Assembly (NCBI GenBank): GCA_003665825.1
Contig: QPFY01000028.1
Location: 1 to 64,000 of the forward strand
Length of the DNA stretch: 64,000 nucleotides
Origin: Microbotryum silenes-acaulis
Taxonomy: Eukaryota > Basidiomycota > Microbotryomycetes > Microbotryales > Microbotryaceae
Reading direction: 5' to 3'
Position numbers and translations under genes: made by a program. Positions 23,701 through 34,862 of the stretch are shown here, piece after piece (position 1 is the first letter of the stretch; every line of letters starts with the position of its first letter). A model generated the notes under the pieces. The model was given only the letters and a program-made list of their open reading frames with translations. It had not been told where the DNA came from and made no database searches.

Positions 23701-24398
23701 CTGTGGCTCACCACCGATACCATAAAGTACGCTCTGAGGCAAGCTTCTCTGTTAGAGCGTTCTGGCCAAGATGGGACTCACAGGCCGTCTTCGATTTCGG
23801 GCATGTCGAGCATTCTCACAAGCTCGTCGTCATCCTCAACCTCCAGTAGGGCGGGAGAGATTATTTGATAGTCTATCATGTTCTTCGGAGCGAATTCGGA
23901 CTCGAAGAAAGCTCCTCGGCGCCGTGCGACGCGAGATAGGAGGTAGTTGTCTTCCAATCGGTTGGGGAAACGAAACACTGGGGCAAGTGACACCGAATGA
24001 TATCGAAAGTGAGACATCTGAACAAAGTAGAACGGCATCAAGTGTGCTTACCGACCTTGATCATGCTCCTCGTCATCCATTAGCTGACTGAGCTCCCCCA
24101 TTTTGGACCATCGCCCCCTCTTGACCTCCCTAGCCACCCCCTTGATTCTCTGCATCACCTCCGCCTTGACCTCCAACTTATCCTCCCACCCCTCCTTCTC
24201 TACCCCCTTCATCCATCCATCCCACCTCCTTTGATCCCAGAACTCGATCGAGCGAATGTCGTCCTCATCGATCGCTTCGGAGGACGGGAGAGGAGCTTGC
24301 AGCTCGACGACAACGGGCTCGAGTAAGAGGGCGAGGTAGTCGTCGGGAGGGAGGAGGAGGCCTTTGGAGAAGATATAGGCTTGGAGATCATCGTTCAT
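20790..24398 (-). CDS. ZIP2/SHOC1-like meiotic XPF-fold protein
   Basis: A large gene of about nine exons on the minus strand, roughly 1,000 residues. The start ATG at 24398 is the first in frame (MNDDLQAYIFSKGLLLPPDD). Exons follow with good GT...AG junctions, for example VFRFPNRLEDNYLLSRVARR, then AYFMVSVVSHSDLRLPTTVE, then an acidic disordered middle. The C-terminal part has an XPF-like layout: strand HTCVIFRPLWSLVGRAY, helix TTLYRLSHRFDRILVVLTER, strand VHIQVVFSKAPEESGKIVR, then an HhH-like end (INEYMASRILSQCSANEFFQ and ARFAGIIGAERM). The last exon ends at 20790. This fits SHOC1/Zip2, which with Spo16 stabilises crossover intermediates in meiosis. I see no ERKxxxD nuclease motif, as is normal for this family. 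The large 1.4-kb exon is 22640-21252. Confidence 0.65.
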
Positions 24399-24658
24399 GA
24401 TCTTTGCCGAGGGAATGGGAGGGAGCAAGCCATGGATGCGGAGAACCTTCCGTGCGTCGCACAATGACGCGGGGATCGGGATTCGGCTCAAACCGGGAAA
24501 GGAGCTCGATTGCACTCGGCCGAGGCAGCAAGGGAACAAACAGGTCAAATATCCATCTCATCAAGAAAAAAAAAAAAATGTGTGCTAGGTGTCCTGACAG
24601 ACACCACCCTTGTTTACATTGTCACATTGTAATTTCATCTATACACACATACATAAAC

Positions 24659-26028
24659 CTACCTCTCCTCCACTGCCTTCGCCTCAACATCTTCTTCGTC
24701 CGCCTTTTCCTCCGGCAGATCCACCCTTGGACTACTAGCCCTGACGAATCGTTCCCGCAAACTCTCACTCGACCCATGAGCACCCAACAAAGAATCCGCC
24801 GGTCTCGGCGCGATCTCTGTCGCGCTACTAAGAGCGACAGGATCCACAACTTCGCTCCCTCCCGATCCGGGATCCACTTCGTCGACGACTCCTCCCGTTG
24901 GGGTCGTGTGATTGCCTGGGCGGTTGTTGAGTTGACTCGGGGAAGGTGGGGAATGCGATCGACGAGCCGTTTCGATTCCTCGGATCGGGGAACGCACTCC
25001 GTCAGAACTTCGACTGGGCGACGACGAAGAGTGAAAGTCGTGCGCTGTCGAGGTATGGGACAAATCCATCTCTTCGACACTCTCGTCCCCATCCCCATCG
25101 GCCGAAGTCTTGATGAGCCAAGGGATCGGACTGAGCAAAGGGACGACAACGGGTAACGCCCCCGGACTGGACGACGGACTCCTCGGTACGCTCGGTCGAC
25201 GCGTCGGCATCGTCGGGGAAGGTAAGGGGTGCGCGGTCACGATCGGTGCGCCGTCCAAGGTCGTTGCTGATGTCGAGGCGAAGGGCTCGACAAAAGTTTC
25301 GTCCTCGTTGAACGCCGATCGGGTCGAAGCGACGCTCACGACGCGCATTAGGGCTCGGAGGTATTTGGGCAGTGAGTTGTAGTGCTTTTGAGGGTACAGA
25401 ATGAGTTCGCAAAGGCGTTGGATCGTGAAGGGGGGTCTGCTCGGGGTGCGAAGCTCGCGTCAAAGCCAGCTTCAATCGAGAGGGCCGAGGAGTCGGACAG
25501 GAGGAACTAACCCTGTGGACTGATCGAGCGCGTCGTAGGCACCTCCACGGGCTTTGAAAGCATCTTCGGGTGAAAGTGGCCACGGCGGACCCAACGTGAG
25601 GAAGGCGTTGATGTTCTGTGCGATTTGGGCACGACAGAGTCAGCTCGCCGATTCGCGCTCCTAGGTTAGGTCCTGGCCTCCAAACATGCGCACCTCGGCC
25701 AGTTTATGTTTGAGCATGTCTCGCAGGATACGCCAATCGGCACTGCAATACATAAGCAGTGGTATCATCAGCACTACGGCTCTCCCCACGCGCAGCCTCA
25801 TCAAAGCAGGCTCGGACTCGACGTCACACTCACTCTACGACGTTCGTGATGGCGATCTGCTCCAGTAGTTCGTCATAAGCTGTGAGAAGTGGTCAATCAG
25901 CGATGGCCGAACGCGTCTTAGGCAAGCGTGATGATGATCCTCTCTCACTCACCTGCGATGTATTCGAATCCGGGAGAATGATCAATCGAAGGAGCGGTGA
26001 CTGTGCGCGTCGGAGCAGTAGCAGTCAT
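24659..26028 (-). CDS. Protein phosphatase 4 regulatory subunit 2 (R2/Psy4)
   Basis: Five exons, 26028-25953, 25879-25834, 25742-25694, 25615-25512 and 25436-24659, give 350 residues. The PPP4R2 domain is at the N-terminus: YDELLEQIAITN, ADWRILRDMLKHKLAE, NINAFLTLGPPWPLSPEDAF, and the family hallmark PPFTIQRLCELILYPQKHY followed by LPKYLRALMRVVSV. The C-terminal ~200 residues are Ser/Pro-rich and acidic, as usual. With the catalytic subunit Pph3/PP4c and R3/Psy2 it forms the PP4 trimer that dephosphorylates gamma-H2A and Rad53 after DNA damage and acts in meiosis. The gene ends 260 bp before the ZIP2-like gene starts, on the same strand. Confidence 0.88.
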
Positions 26029-26122
26029 CGTGCGAACAGAGTCAGTACGTTCTCTCATATGAGAGTATCGGTCATATGTAGTCAAAGAGCGCTCACAGCC
26101 ATTCGAAGCAGAGCCGCCGGTC

Positions 26123-28579
26123 ATGTCGACCTCCTCGCTGCGCTGGATGTATGCGCGCGAAGGCCAAGGGACGAGAAGGTCACTGGGGCCCTCTGTACCT
26201 CAGCCGTCCACTTCAAGGGGCCTCACTTACTACCTCCAGCCGTCCACTTGGGGCCTCACTACTACCTCCAGCGTCTCGCTCTGTATGACTTCTTTCAACG
26301 AAGCGACGCCAATTGTTTCCACGAACTCTCGGCCACCAACGCTCACCCGACTCCTCGCTACTTGTGCTCCATCCAGCTGGTTTTTCCCGCCACCGGATCA
26401 CGGTAGAGCGTGTCACTCAACTGCTTCGCGCGTTCAAGCCGATGCTGGGACGACCGCCTACGATTGCGTCGCACGGCTGGGAGGATTGAAATGGGACTCA
26501 CCCGCGTCTCCTGGCGTCAGGGTTCTCAGCTCTTTCTTCGACTTGCTGGAGCAGCACCCATCATTGCTGGAGCTGTTCCGCGAGCAGCTCGATTCCATCA
26601 ACAATGCTCCTCGTAACGAGATGCCTCGGAAGAGCGAGGACAACGTCAAAGTTTCGTTTGGAGGCCTCTTCTTTGGCGGTCTAGAATCTGCAACGACGGA
26701 GCTGCTCGATCACTATGCCGCGATCACCGAAGGCGTCGGAACTTCTTCCGCTTCCGCATCGACCCCCGCGACGACACCCCTGTATTCGCTTTGGTTGGAC
26801 CAACCTGAACGTGCTCTCCGCACGCAGGGCGATGCTGTCCTCTACATTCAACGTGGGGCCGACAACGTCGTTGCAAGTATCTCGATCGAATACAAGCGGG
26901 ACAACATACATCATAGCTTGGCCAAGGTACGCCAGGAGGGCGCCCTCTCGCATATTCCCATACTCGACCACGGGGCCCCAGTGCCGCTTCAAGATCTAGA
27001 GGAAGAAACGTCGAAGGGTGCAGACGCTGTGGCGACCAAGGTGAGGCATGCATCTTGCAGGCTTGAACATGCGCTTCTTGATCCGGCCTCGAATATTGGG
27101 GCTCTGTCTTTACTCATTTCAACACTTGGCACCGATCTTCCACGACGGTCACTCATCGTGTCCTTCATCGCCCTGGCTTTCACAGCCGTGATCCAAGTAC
27201 CCAAGCCGGACCAAGCCGTCGTCGATACACTGCTCGATGCCCAATTTCAACCTCCGAATCGGCCTCGACCTCGCTCCAAGCCAGACTCGGACCCTGACCA
27301 TGATCCCTCCCCGCGGGTCCCAAAAGCCCAGAAGACTTCGGCCGAAGCCATCGGTGCTCGTTCTTCGGGGCGACTGGCAGGCCAACCACCGCGAGCTCAA
27401 GCCAAGCATTCGAATCAACCCATCACCCCGCCGGTCTCCGTAGGGTTGCAATCTGATCCCTCATCCGACCCGTTGACGCCTGAGACTCGCATCTTCTCGT
27501 CCCCTCCTACATCGACGGAATGGAGTCCTACAAGCTCGCCGCCCTCCGGCTCGCGCCTCCCGTCGAAATCGATCACCATAGTTCAAGATCGCGGGTTCGT
27601 GATCAAGGCCAGCTTGTCGAACGCGCACTGGTCTATGATGGTGCGTCACGCGCTCTGCCCTGCTGCTCCTGTTCTAGCCCTTGTAGCCCAGCTCACAGAA
27701 AGGACCGTTTACTTCATGCTCTTGCGCAGTCGTACACGGGCACGAGCCGCGTGGACCTGGTCGAGATCGGCTTTGATATCGTCTCTTCGATTCCTTTCGA
27801 CTCGCCCCTTCCGTCCCGTCTGTCGTCGAAACCTTCACCTGCGAGCGATTTTATCCGGGGCCTCCATTTGTCCGATGCTTTTTTGCGATGGCTGTCCGAA
27901 AACCCCCGGGAAGAGCTCGAGGACGATCGAATCCCCCTGGAACTCTTGGATCGGTTCGAGCCCACTGCGGATCTTCGTCTGGAGAAGCAGGTCGGAACGG
28001 GAAGTACTGCCGGCGGGTGGCTTGCGAACGTGGTGCGAGTCAACCGACCTTTGTCCTCATCGGCCAAAGCCGAGGTACCCCTTGTTGATCACCCTGCTCC
28101 GAACACGAGGTACTTTTTAAAGCTCGTGACGTGTGATTACGTCGGCTCGATCATCCGCGAGACGCTGTTCTACCAGCACGTCTTCCCCCACCTTCCCGAC
28201 TATCTCCAAAGATATCTGCCGCGATATCACGGCACGTACCGAAGGACCAATAGCAACGGATACGCCATGGTACTTGAGAATGTGGGAACGACGATGAACG
28301 ACCTTGACTTCTACGAATCGCCCGGCCAGTTGTGGTAAGTTCCTGCAGGGCGGCGCACTGATCCAGCCATGTGCAAGCCGGTCAAGAGGCTGCGCGGATT
28401 CCTAACCCTCTGATTCTTCTTCCTCGTTCTCTTGGATGTGCAGGGAGATCGAGGCGGCTTTTAGGGAACTTGGCATCATCCACAATGATGTCAGCGCCGG
28501 CAACGTACTGGTTCGACCCAACAATGGTCGTTTTTGCTTCGTTGATTGGGGACGATCATATCTCAAACTCCGAGTGTGA
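26123..28579 (+). CDS. Predicted PD-(D/E)XK nuclease-like plus protein-kinase-like fusion
   Basis: Three exons, 26123-27640, 27730-28334 and 28444-28579, give up to 752 residues. The N-terminal half holds GDAVLYIQRGADNVVASIS followed by IEYKRDN, a D...ExK arrangement like PD-(D/E)XK nucleases, with a helix after it. The C-terminal half looks kinase-like: glycine-rich KQVGTGSTAGGWLANVV, Lys in RYFLKLV, Glu in RETLFYQHVF, a hinge (YAMVLENVGT), the catalytic-loop analogue IIHNDVSAGNVLV and FVDWG in place of DFG. These fit the fungal FunK1-type/CRN-like effector kinases, where a nuclease-like domain precedes a kinase domain. The start is uncertain: an in-frame ATG at 26285 lies after a tandem repeat and 256 bp from the R2 start, and may be the true one. 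The extreme C-terminus ends soon after the DWG, so the kinase lobe is short. Confidence 0.6.
26201..26268. repeat. Tandem duplication of a 32-36-bp unit
   Basis: Two adjacent copies (26201-26236 and 26237-26268) begin CAGCCGTCCACTT, continue GGGGCCTCACT and end ACTACCTC, differing by small deletions (4 bp in total). They lie at the extreme 5' end of the nuclease-kinase reading frame. Confidence 0.85.
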
Positions 28580-29034
28580 ATCTTTTCTCTCCTCTTCTTT
28601 CTGACGTCTCTGTTTTCTCTCTCTTCTATGGTTGTTTTTGTATTTTGTACGCACTTTCCCTCCTCATGTTCATCTGCAATGGGCTCCTGCTATTTGAATG
28701 TCATCATCCCGTTGGTTTAACGGGTTCCCACTGGTGTAGCAAAAGCCGAAAAGACCATTGCCGCTGCCGCCTCCGCCACCCAAGACTCGACATTTGCCGA
28801 TGGTTGCCAATGATATGTGTCAGGAGGCTTTTTCAACCATCCGAACTCTTCTGGGCGACCTAGCGCCCTGCCCGCTCGCCTCGAGATTGAGAACGAAGGA
28901 CCACCCCGACAACGTCTTCGACGGCTGCGGACAGATTCAAGGAAATCCGACGAAAAGCTCGCACGACGTTCCCTCTCCTGCTGTCCACTTTGACTTTACT
29001 CCACTCATACGAATACATTCCATTCGAAAATCTC
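28580..29034. other. 3' flanks of two convergent genes
   Basis: About 450 bp of T-rich and then mixed sequence between the nuclease-kinase gene and the Misato locus. The overlapping open frames are not supported by anything else. Confidence 0.5.
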
Positions 29035-30891
29035 CTACTTCCCCTCAACCCAATCCATATCCCAATCCTCCTCCTTCGGCTCCGTATCATCCCAATTCTC
29101 GTCCTCGTCCCTCCCCCCATCCTCGTCCTCCTCATCCTCCTCATCCCCACCCAATCCACTCACAAGTGTCTCCAACCTCTCCACCATCTCCAACGTACCT
29201 TCTCTTCCCAACGAATATTCCCCTTCCTCATACTGCGTCAAGACCCCATCTCTAACGCGGATCAGTTCCCTTGTTTCTCGGACGAGATGTCGTAAAAGGT
29301 ATTTCGCGTCCGGGGTCGTGGAGAGGGTTGTTAGGATGGGAATGGAGGAAGGTTGGACTATGTAGGAATCGCTAGTGGGGAAGAGAGGGTCGGGAAGACC
29401 GAAGAGGCCGGCGGGAGAGTAAGGGTCCATTGGGAGGGGCGCGGAAATGATCAGGGGTCGACCGTCGGGCAGGAGTGAGCGGAAGATCGGGAGTGACGAA
29501 GGGAGGATCGGGTAAGGTGGGGGAAGGCAGACCCTGGTAGAAACAAGATGACGCGGTACTTAGCTTTTAGTGATGGAGGGCCTTTCGGACGACGTGACAA
29601 AAGAGCTTGCACTCACCATTGCGCCAGAGGTTCCTTAAGGGGCAGCGACGCTCGCTCTAGGATAGGGCCAAGCTGTTGTGTCTCCTCAAACTCGTAGCCA
29701 CGCATAACCGAATACTGAGCAAAGGGCGTCAAAGTCGGTCGGGGCTTGTTCTGTAGGACAACCACCGAATTTCAGTCAGCTTTGCCACAGTTGGCGTCTG
29801 ATGTTTCTCGGGAAACCCTACCTTGGCTTCCTCGTCGCTTCCGAAAGGCAGGACGGAAAAGTCCATCATTGATTCCTTGAGTTTCCGTTGTCCCGTATCT
29901 CCGGCGATATGTTCGGCTGGTAATAAGGGGGTTGCACCGACGAGATGACAGATCTTGTTGTCACCACGCCAGTTGAGCTGAGCGACTGTCTGGTTCAGCC
30001 CATCAGGCTCTCTGAGGATCGAGTCGAAGCTTCAGTCAGGACATGGTGATGACACAGCCGAATGTCCAGGTCGATTTACTCACCTCAGCTCAGTATTGGC
30101 GCTCTGAAGATGTGTTGTCAAAACTTGGTCATACGCTGCTCTCCGATCGATCTGCGTCAAAAATCTCCCTCGGCTTAGTCTGCCTACTCGAGTGGCTCTT
30201 ATGAAAGCTGCAATACTCACATCCTGTCGCAAAAATCTTGTCCAGGGTTCGTTGTCTTGCCATGCTCGCGGGGGCTGTAGCGGCAGCAATAATGACGACA
30301 TCTCCTCGAGGTGTTGGAGTGAGAACCCGAGGTTCAAAAGTCGTTGCTTCTTACTCCTCTGCTCGGACACAACTTCGATGCGAGTCAATGTCAACTCTGT
30401 TTCGAAATGGTTCAGACGTTTACGAACCTCTGTATCCTCCCTCTTCCATGCAAACGCGTCCGAGATCATCGCGGTCGTGAACACGCTTGATTTCGTGAAG
30501 TCGTCCCTCAAGATCTCGAGGAGCGTCGCCGACAACCCTGAGAAGGCATCCGATACCGGCGTTGTGATCATGAAGCCCTACAACAGGAGCATCACTCAAT
30601 ATATGTCCAAGTCTAAATCGAGGACAATAGAAAGCTTACCTCTGTATGGTCGCTCTTTTCGGCAAAGCCCCTGAAATCGTCTTCGCACCCTTCTCGGAGC
30701 TAGGGACCGGTACAATCCCTGGAGGACATCAGCGACGCAATTCACTTCCTTAACCTGAAACGAGTACGAGTAAAATGCGTACACTTCTCGACGAAAGCAT
30801 TGTTTCTTTACCGATGTTCCACGTCGCGAACTCGTCTGTCTCGTCCGAACCAAAGGGGGAGAACGCCGACAAGGATCGGATCCGCTCGGTC
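29035..30891 (-). CDS. DML1: Misato/Dml1-like gene, N-terminus not recognisable
   Basis: The C-terminal two-thirds of Misato/Dml1 are clear in order: DEFATWNI after an RSL block, EDDFRGFAEKSDHTE joined to GFMITTPVSDAFSGLSATLL, then HFETELTLTRIEVVSEQ, AAYDQVLTTHLQSANTELR, LNQTVAQLNWRGDNKI, ESMMDFSVLPFGSDEEAK, LTPFAQYSVMRGYEF, a PPYPILPSSLP segment and an acidic tail ending at 29035. Misato has a tubulin/FtsZ-like fold and acts in mitochondrial inheritance and chromosome segregation. Two things are odd. The typical N-terminus (MREI..., with the WNxQ motif and the YTPR block) cannot be found upstream in any frame. The exon around 30690-30705 joins only by a 1-nt shift or an undetected intron. 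The locus may be partly decayed, or its 5' exons may be highly divergent. Confidence 0.65.
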
Positions 30892-31099
30892 CTATGGGGC
30901 ACCAAGCAGGGTCAGCCAGGAACGACTGCATTAAGCGCCATTTGAAGGGACTCGACTGATTGATCCGATCAGGTCTCGAGTTCTGGTCGGATAGATTTGA
31001 TGGTGCTCCGGGCCACGCTGATGGGGGTCTGAAGATCCCGAGGAAGAGGGGCGACTCGTTAGCAGGTGCAGTGGGCTTTGCCCTGGAGTATCTAGGCAC

Positions 31100-32133
31100 C
31101 TACGCCTCTGTGATGGTCTTGGTATTTGATCCCGATTGCCCTGTAACGCAAGCCATTCGATTGGTCAGCTTGCCATCGACCTGTCCAGCGCTCAAATGGC
31201 CCCTGGCGCGAAAGACGGACCTCTCGCTAGGGCAAGTCGGAGCGTGTAGTCCGTGGTCGAAGGGTTGCCTTGGGCATCATGTTCATCATTACGTGCTACG
31301 AGAACGACTTCGAGACTGGGTCCCGTGATGGGCGATGACATGGGTGCTTGATGCGCGGTAGAGTCTGAAGAGCGGAGGGAGCCGGGCCTGCGACGGCTGG
31401 GTGCACTGACCGGCCAGCACTTTCGGGGAATTCGAACCCACTTCAATGAGTCGTCATCATTTAGGTGAGAGATTTCCGTGATTTGTCGAGATTAAGTATC
31501 AAAGCATACTATGCCCATTTTTTTTCTGTTCTGCACGACTGTGACACTCGTCTTGGTGGTACCGCGCGAAAACTGAACCCTATCATGATGGCGCCACGGT
31601 CACGTGAGCGCGAGAATGAGGAGGTTCGATTTCACAGTATGTACAAATCACCGCGCGCGCGCACGCGTGAAGAGGGAGAGAGGGCTCGAGCTCGAGGAGC
31701 GAGGTGCCAAGGAGCGGGGTGCCGAGGAGCGAGCTGGAGCGAGGTGCCGGCTGGTGCCAGTGGGGCCGTGCGCGCGCCGATGCGGAAAGCACAAAAAAGG
31801 AAATACATCACCATTCACAAGCAAAAGGTTCGGTTTCCCACTTTTGACAACCAGAGTAATCTGCCTCGTGGAAAATCTGCGATCGGCTCTGGGCGGGTCG
31901 ATACCACGCGTGCTTGACCGCCAATTTCACCCGGACTAGGCTTGCGCGTCGCGTCGATCGATCGCCGTAGAGTTGGGTCTGACTGACCGACCTGCACACG
32001 ACCTGGTCGGCCTCGCTCTCCAGACTCCACTCGTCTTCGAGAGGTCCTCACCGGCCCAGACGCGATCGTTGCAGCACTTGAAACGACGGGTACTACCTGT
32101 CAACACTCAAGACGCGAGTGATCGACCCCCATC
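31100..32133. other. Intergenic region with unassigned ORFs
   Basis: A minus-strand stretch 31192-31331 (from a possible ATG; PSLEVVLVARNDEH... and TLRLALARGPSFAPG) looks protein-like but has no clear partners. The segment 31,680-31,790 is a low-complexity block of imperfect GAGCGAGGTGCC repeats. A pyrimidine/purine-mixed leader precedes the gene at 32134. No RNA gene is seen. Confidence 0.45.
31680..31790. repeat. Imperfect GAGC(G/T)AGGTGCC tandem repeats
   Basis: Purine-rich unit copies (GAGCGAGGTGCCAAG, GAGCGGGGTGCCGAG, GAGCGAGCTGGAG, GAGCGAGGTGCCGGC) follow each other, preceded by a CGCGCGCGCAC run at about 31653. Confidence 0.7.
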
Positions 32134-33977
32134 ATGGCCAGCTCGTCGTACGCTTCGAGGAGCACCACCGCCTCGACGCGACGCCACACCCAGGCGCAGC
32201 AGCCACCACAGCATGACGACGGCTACCGTGGAGATGTCTACGACGAAGAGGAAGACTATGACCGTTTCGCGCCACCTTCACCACCCATCCGGCCTTCATC
32301 AGCAGCCTCGACCTCATCCAAGCGAGCGGGCACCCAAGGCACCTCACCCCCGCTCATGAGGAGGTTCAGCAGCAGTGGCGGCGCATCGGCCACGGCTTCG
32401 GCGCGACCGACGGGCTCAGCATCCGTCGGAGGGGCGCCACTTGGTCCTCGCTCATCATTCGGAGGAGCCAGTTCGGCATCCATTCGACGTCGAACATCCG
32501 CTTTGGGAGGAGGTGTAGAGGGCCGTCGACCGTCTTCGTCGTCGATGAGTGGGCTCAACAGCGCGAGGATACCGATCCAACCGCCGAAGCATCCCGACAT
32601 GTTCGACACCGAGGAGCAGTGGAGGGTCAGTTTCCATTCGTGCTAGTAGACGGGATAAGTCGGATACTAATAAGGATGGCTTTGATATACCTCAGACACA
32701 CCTTGATACGACAGAAAAGACGCAGGGATGGCATCATTTGCCCTTGTTCCTCGTCGTTCTGCCCCCACTTGGAGCCGTCGTCCACGGACGCGCCGAGAAC
32801 TGGTCCGACGGTATCGTCATCACGATCGTGTGCTTCTACCTCTACCAACTCATCAAGGTACCCTGGGACATATACTACGCGTCCCATGCGCGAGTCGTGC
32901 TCGACGCAGCTCTGCCCAAGCCCGGACAAGAAGGCTATGATCCGCAGCAGGCCCAAAGGAAGGATTTCTCGGTCAGGCAGTTGAAGAGGACTGAGCTCTT
33001 GTCCTTGCTCGCGACGATGCTCGTACCTGCCGCTGGAAGTGGGTTGCTGCACTATGCTCGAGGTCTGCTCAGCGACCCGGATCGATACATCAACCGCTTC
33101 CTCATTTCGATGTTTGCCATCGCGACGAGCGTCAAGCCTTTCTTGCACTTCGCCAAGCTCGTTCAGCACAGTAGGTTGACTTGCCTCTATCAGCGACTCT
33201 TGTATGGTCATTGCTCATCATATCATTCTAAATCCCGCAGATTCACTCTATCACCAAGAGCAGGTGTGGTATCCATCTACCGAAGTCCACTTTCTACGTC
33301 GACGAATCGAAGCGCTTGAAAAGGATCTCTCGCAGGTGAGAGGCATTGTCCTCGCATCGCACTCGTGATCACAACACTGACGAGCACCGCTGTGGCCCTC
33401 AACAGCTCACTCGCGCGTTTGCTACCAAGGATGACGTGCGCAACTTGCGAGATGGCGTCGATGTTCCCCTCTCGCAGCTCTCCAAGGCCGTCCGAAGGTA
33501 AGCGCCGACCGATCATCAGAGGCAATCGGAACCGACGCTGACTGAAGCTCCCGTCTTTTTAGATTCGATCGCAAAGAGGAATATCTTCGACTGTCGTCCG
33601 AAGAACGTTTCTCGCTACTCGAACAACGCCTCGAAGAAGCTACCCGCGAACGCCATGCACAGCAAACTTTGATTGAGCAACTGCGCTTCGAAGCGCACAA
33701 CGCCAACCTCATCCAACAAGTCGTCCAAGCACTACGCTTCACCCTCTTTGGTGCTCATCATCATCGCGTAAGAGTCGAACAAAGACAATTGAAGTGGTTC
33801 GAGAAGGGTCCTTTCTTTTGGGTCTTCCTCCCCGTCAATGGTCCGAGGTTGGCGATCGAGTACATCTCGAATACGAACAATTTCGTCCCTCCTGCGTCAT
33901 GGCAAGATCACAAAGCCGTCGGTGGGATTGGCGCAAGTTCAATGTCGTCTGACCTCTCAAAGTTCACGGCGCTTTGA
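32134..33977 (+). CDS. Fungal multi-pass membrane protein, unrecognised
   Basis: Five exons, 32134-32625, 32696-33170, 33241-33335, 33406-33497 and 33563-33977, give 522 residues, all with clean junctions (first intron with a TACTAAT branch site). Residues 1-165 are Ser/Arg-rich and disordered. Then come a hydrophobic pair (LPLFLVVLPPLGAVVHG and IVITIVCFYLYQLIKVPW), a loop with LKRTELLSLLATMLVPAAGS and FLISMFAIATSVKPFLHF, and after that a charged coiled coil (LEQRLEEATRERHAQQ) with conserved-looking FGAHHHRVRVEQRQLKWFEK. The pattern resembles conserved fungal proteins of unknown function at ER or nuclear membranes. No enzyme motif is seen. Confidence 0.75.
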
Positions 33978-34862
33978 GTTGAGAGGGGTTTCCTTTTGTT
34001 CGCGTGTCTGCCATCTGTATCATTTACGTGTCCCGGCATTACCTACCTATTTTTTGACCGTCTCTCCTGTCCTCTCGATCATGTCTACTTTGATGACCCC
34101 GTATATTCCGCGTCCCCGGAACCCTCATGTTGGACTTCGTTGTTTGTCATTGACCTCTTTGCTGCTGCTTCAATTCGACGCCGAGCACGCCGTTCGCTCA
34201 CACATCATTGACTGCGTACTCAAACGTGGCTTCCCTAACCCAGTCGGCTGGGCCAGGAACGATAATAGACCAACAGGATGATTACAGTTCAGGCTACATT
34301 GTTTTGGGAGTGACAGAAATGCTGGTGCGGAATACGTGTTTTTCGACGCGCCTGGGATGAAGTAGAAGACCCGGACGGCGGGTACGACGTTTTCTTCACC
34401 ACTCGTCAGAATCTCCTCGTGTCTTGGGAACTGTCTCGAAGCTGTCTTGGAGCAACTTGAAATGGTTGTTGTATTCCGTCGACCCCTGCCACCTTGCTCT
34501 GAATCGTCCGGCTCTAAAGTGACCACCGCTAAGTTGAAGTTCAAACCTGCGTCGACGGCTGCCGGGTGTCCCCGAGTGTTCATCGCCGCGCGGATGCTAT
34601 AGGGATCAGCCACGACTCCCGCAACAAACCCGTGTAGATCCTGGTGTTGATGCATCAATCCAGCAGTCCTGTTGGTATAGTTCGACGAAAAAAAGAAAAA
34701 GAAAAACCCCGAATTGCAATACTTACATACCCTAGAGAACGTGTGTGCACTGCCACGAGGCTAAACTGGCGCGAGTATCGGCGCGTCTCATCGCTGATCG
34801 GGCCTCGACGGCCACTGTCGTCCCACTCACCCCCCCAAATATCACGCCCGCTTTACCCTAGA
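33978..34862. other. Intergenic region, possible small minus-strand ORF
   Basis: A minus-strand frame 34658-34170 reads without stop for 160 codons (LHGFVAGVVADPYSIRAAMN...). The ATG gives MMHQHQDLHG. It overlaps the 3' side of the membrane-protein gene only in the intergenic part. Its codon use is plausible but it has no domain, and I do not call it. Confidence 0.3.

Noticed and set aside
27641..27720. Continuous long ORF through the nuclease-kinase junction
   Set aside because: The first frame runs on past the donor into low-quality sequence. The in-phase 89-nt intron joins the two conserved halves with no frame change.
31415..31450. tRNA-like GGGTTCGAATTCC on the minus strand
   Set aside because: The T-loop consensus is there, but the T-arm does not pair as a 5-bp stem and no matching acceptor strand occurs in the expected distance upstream.
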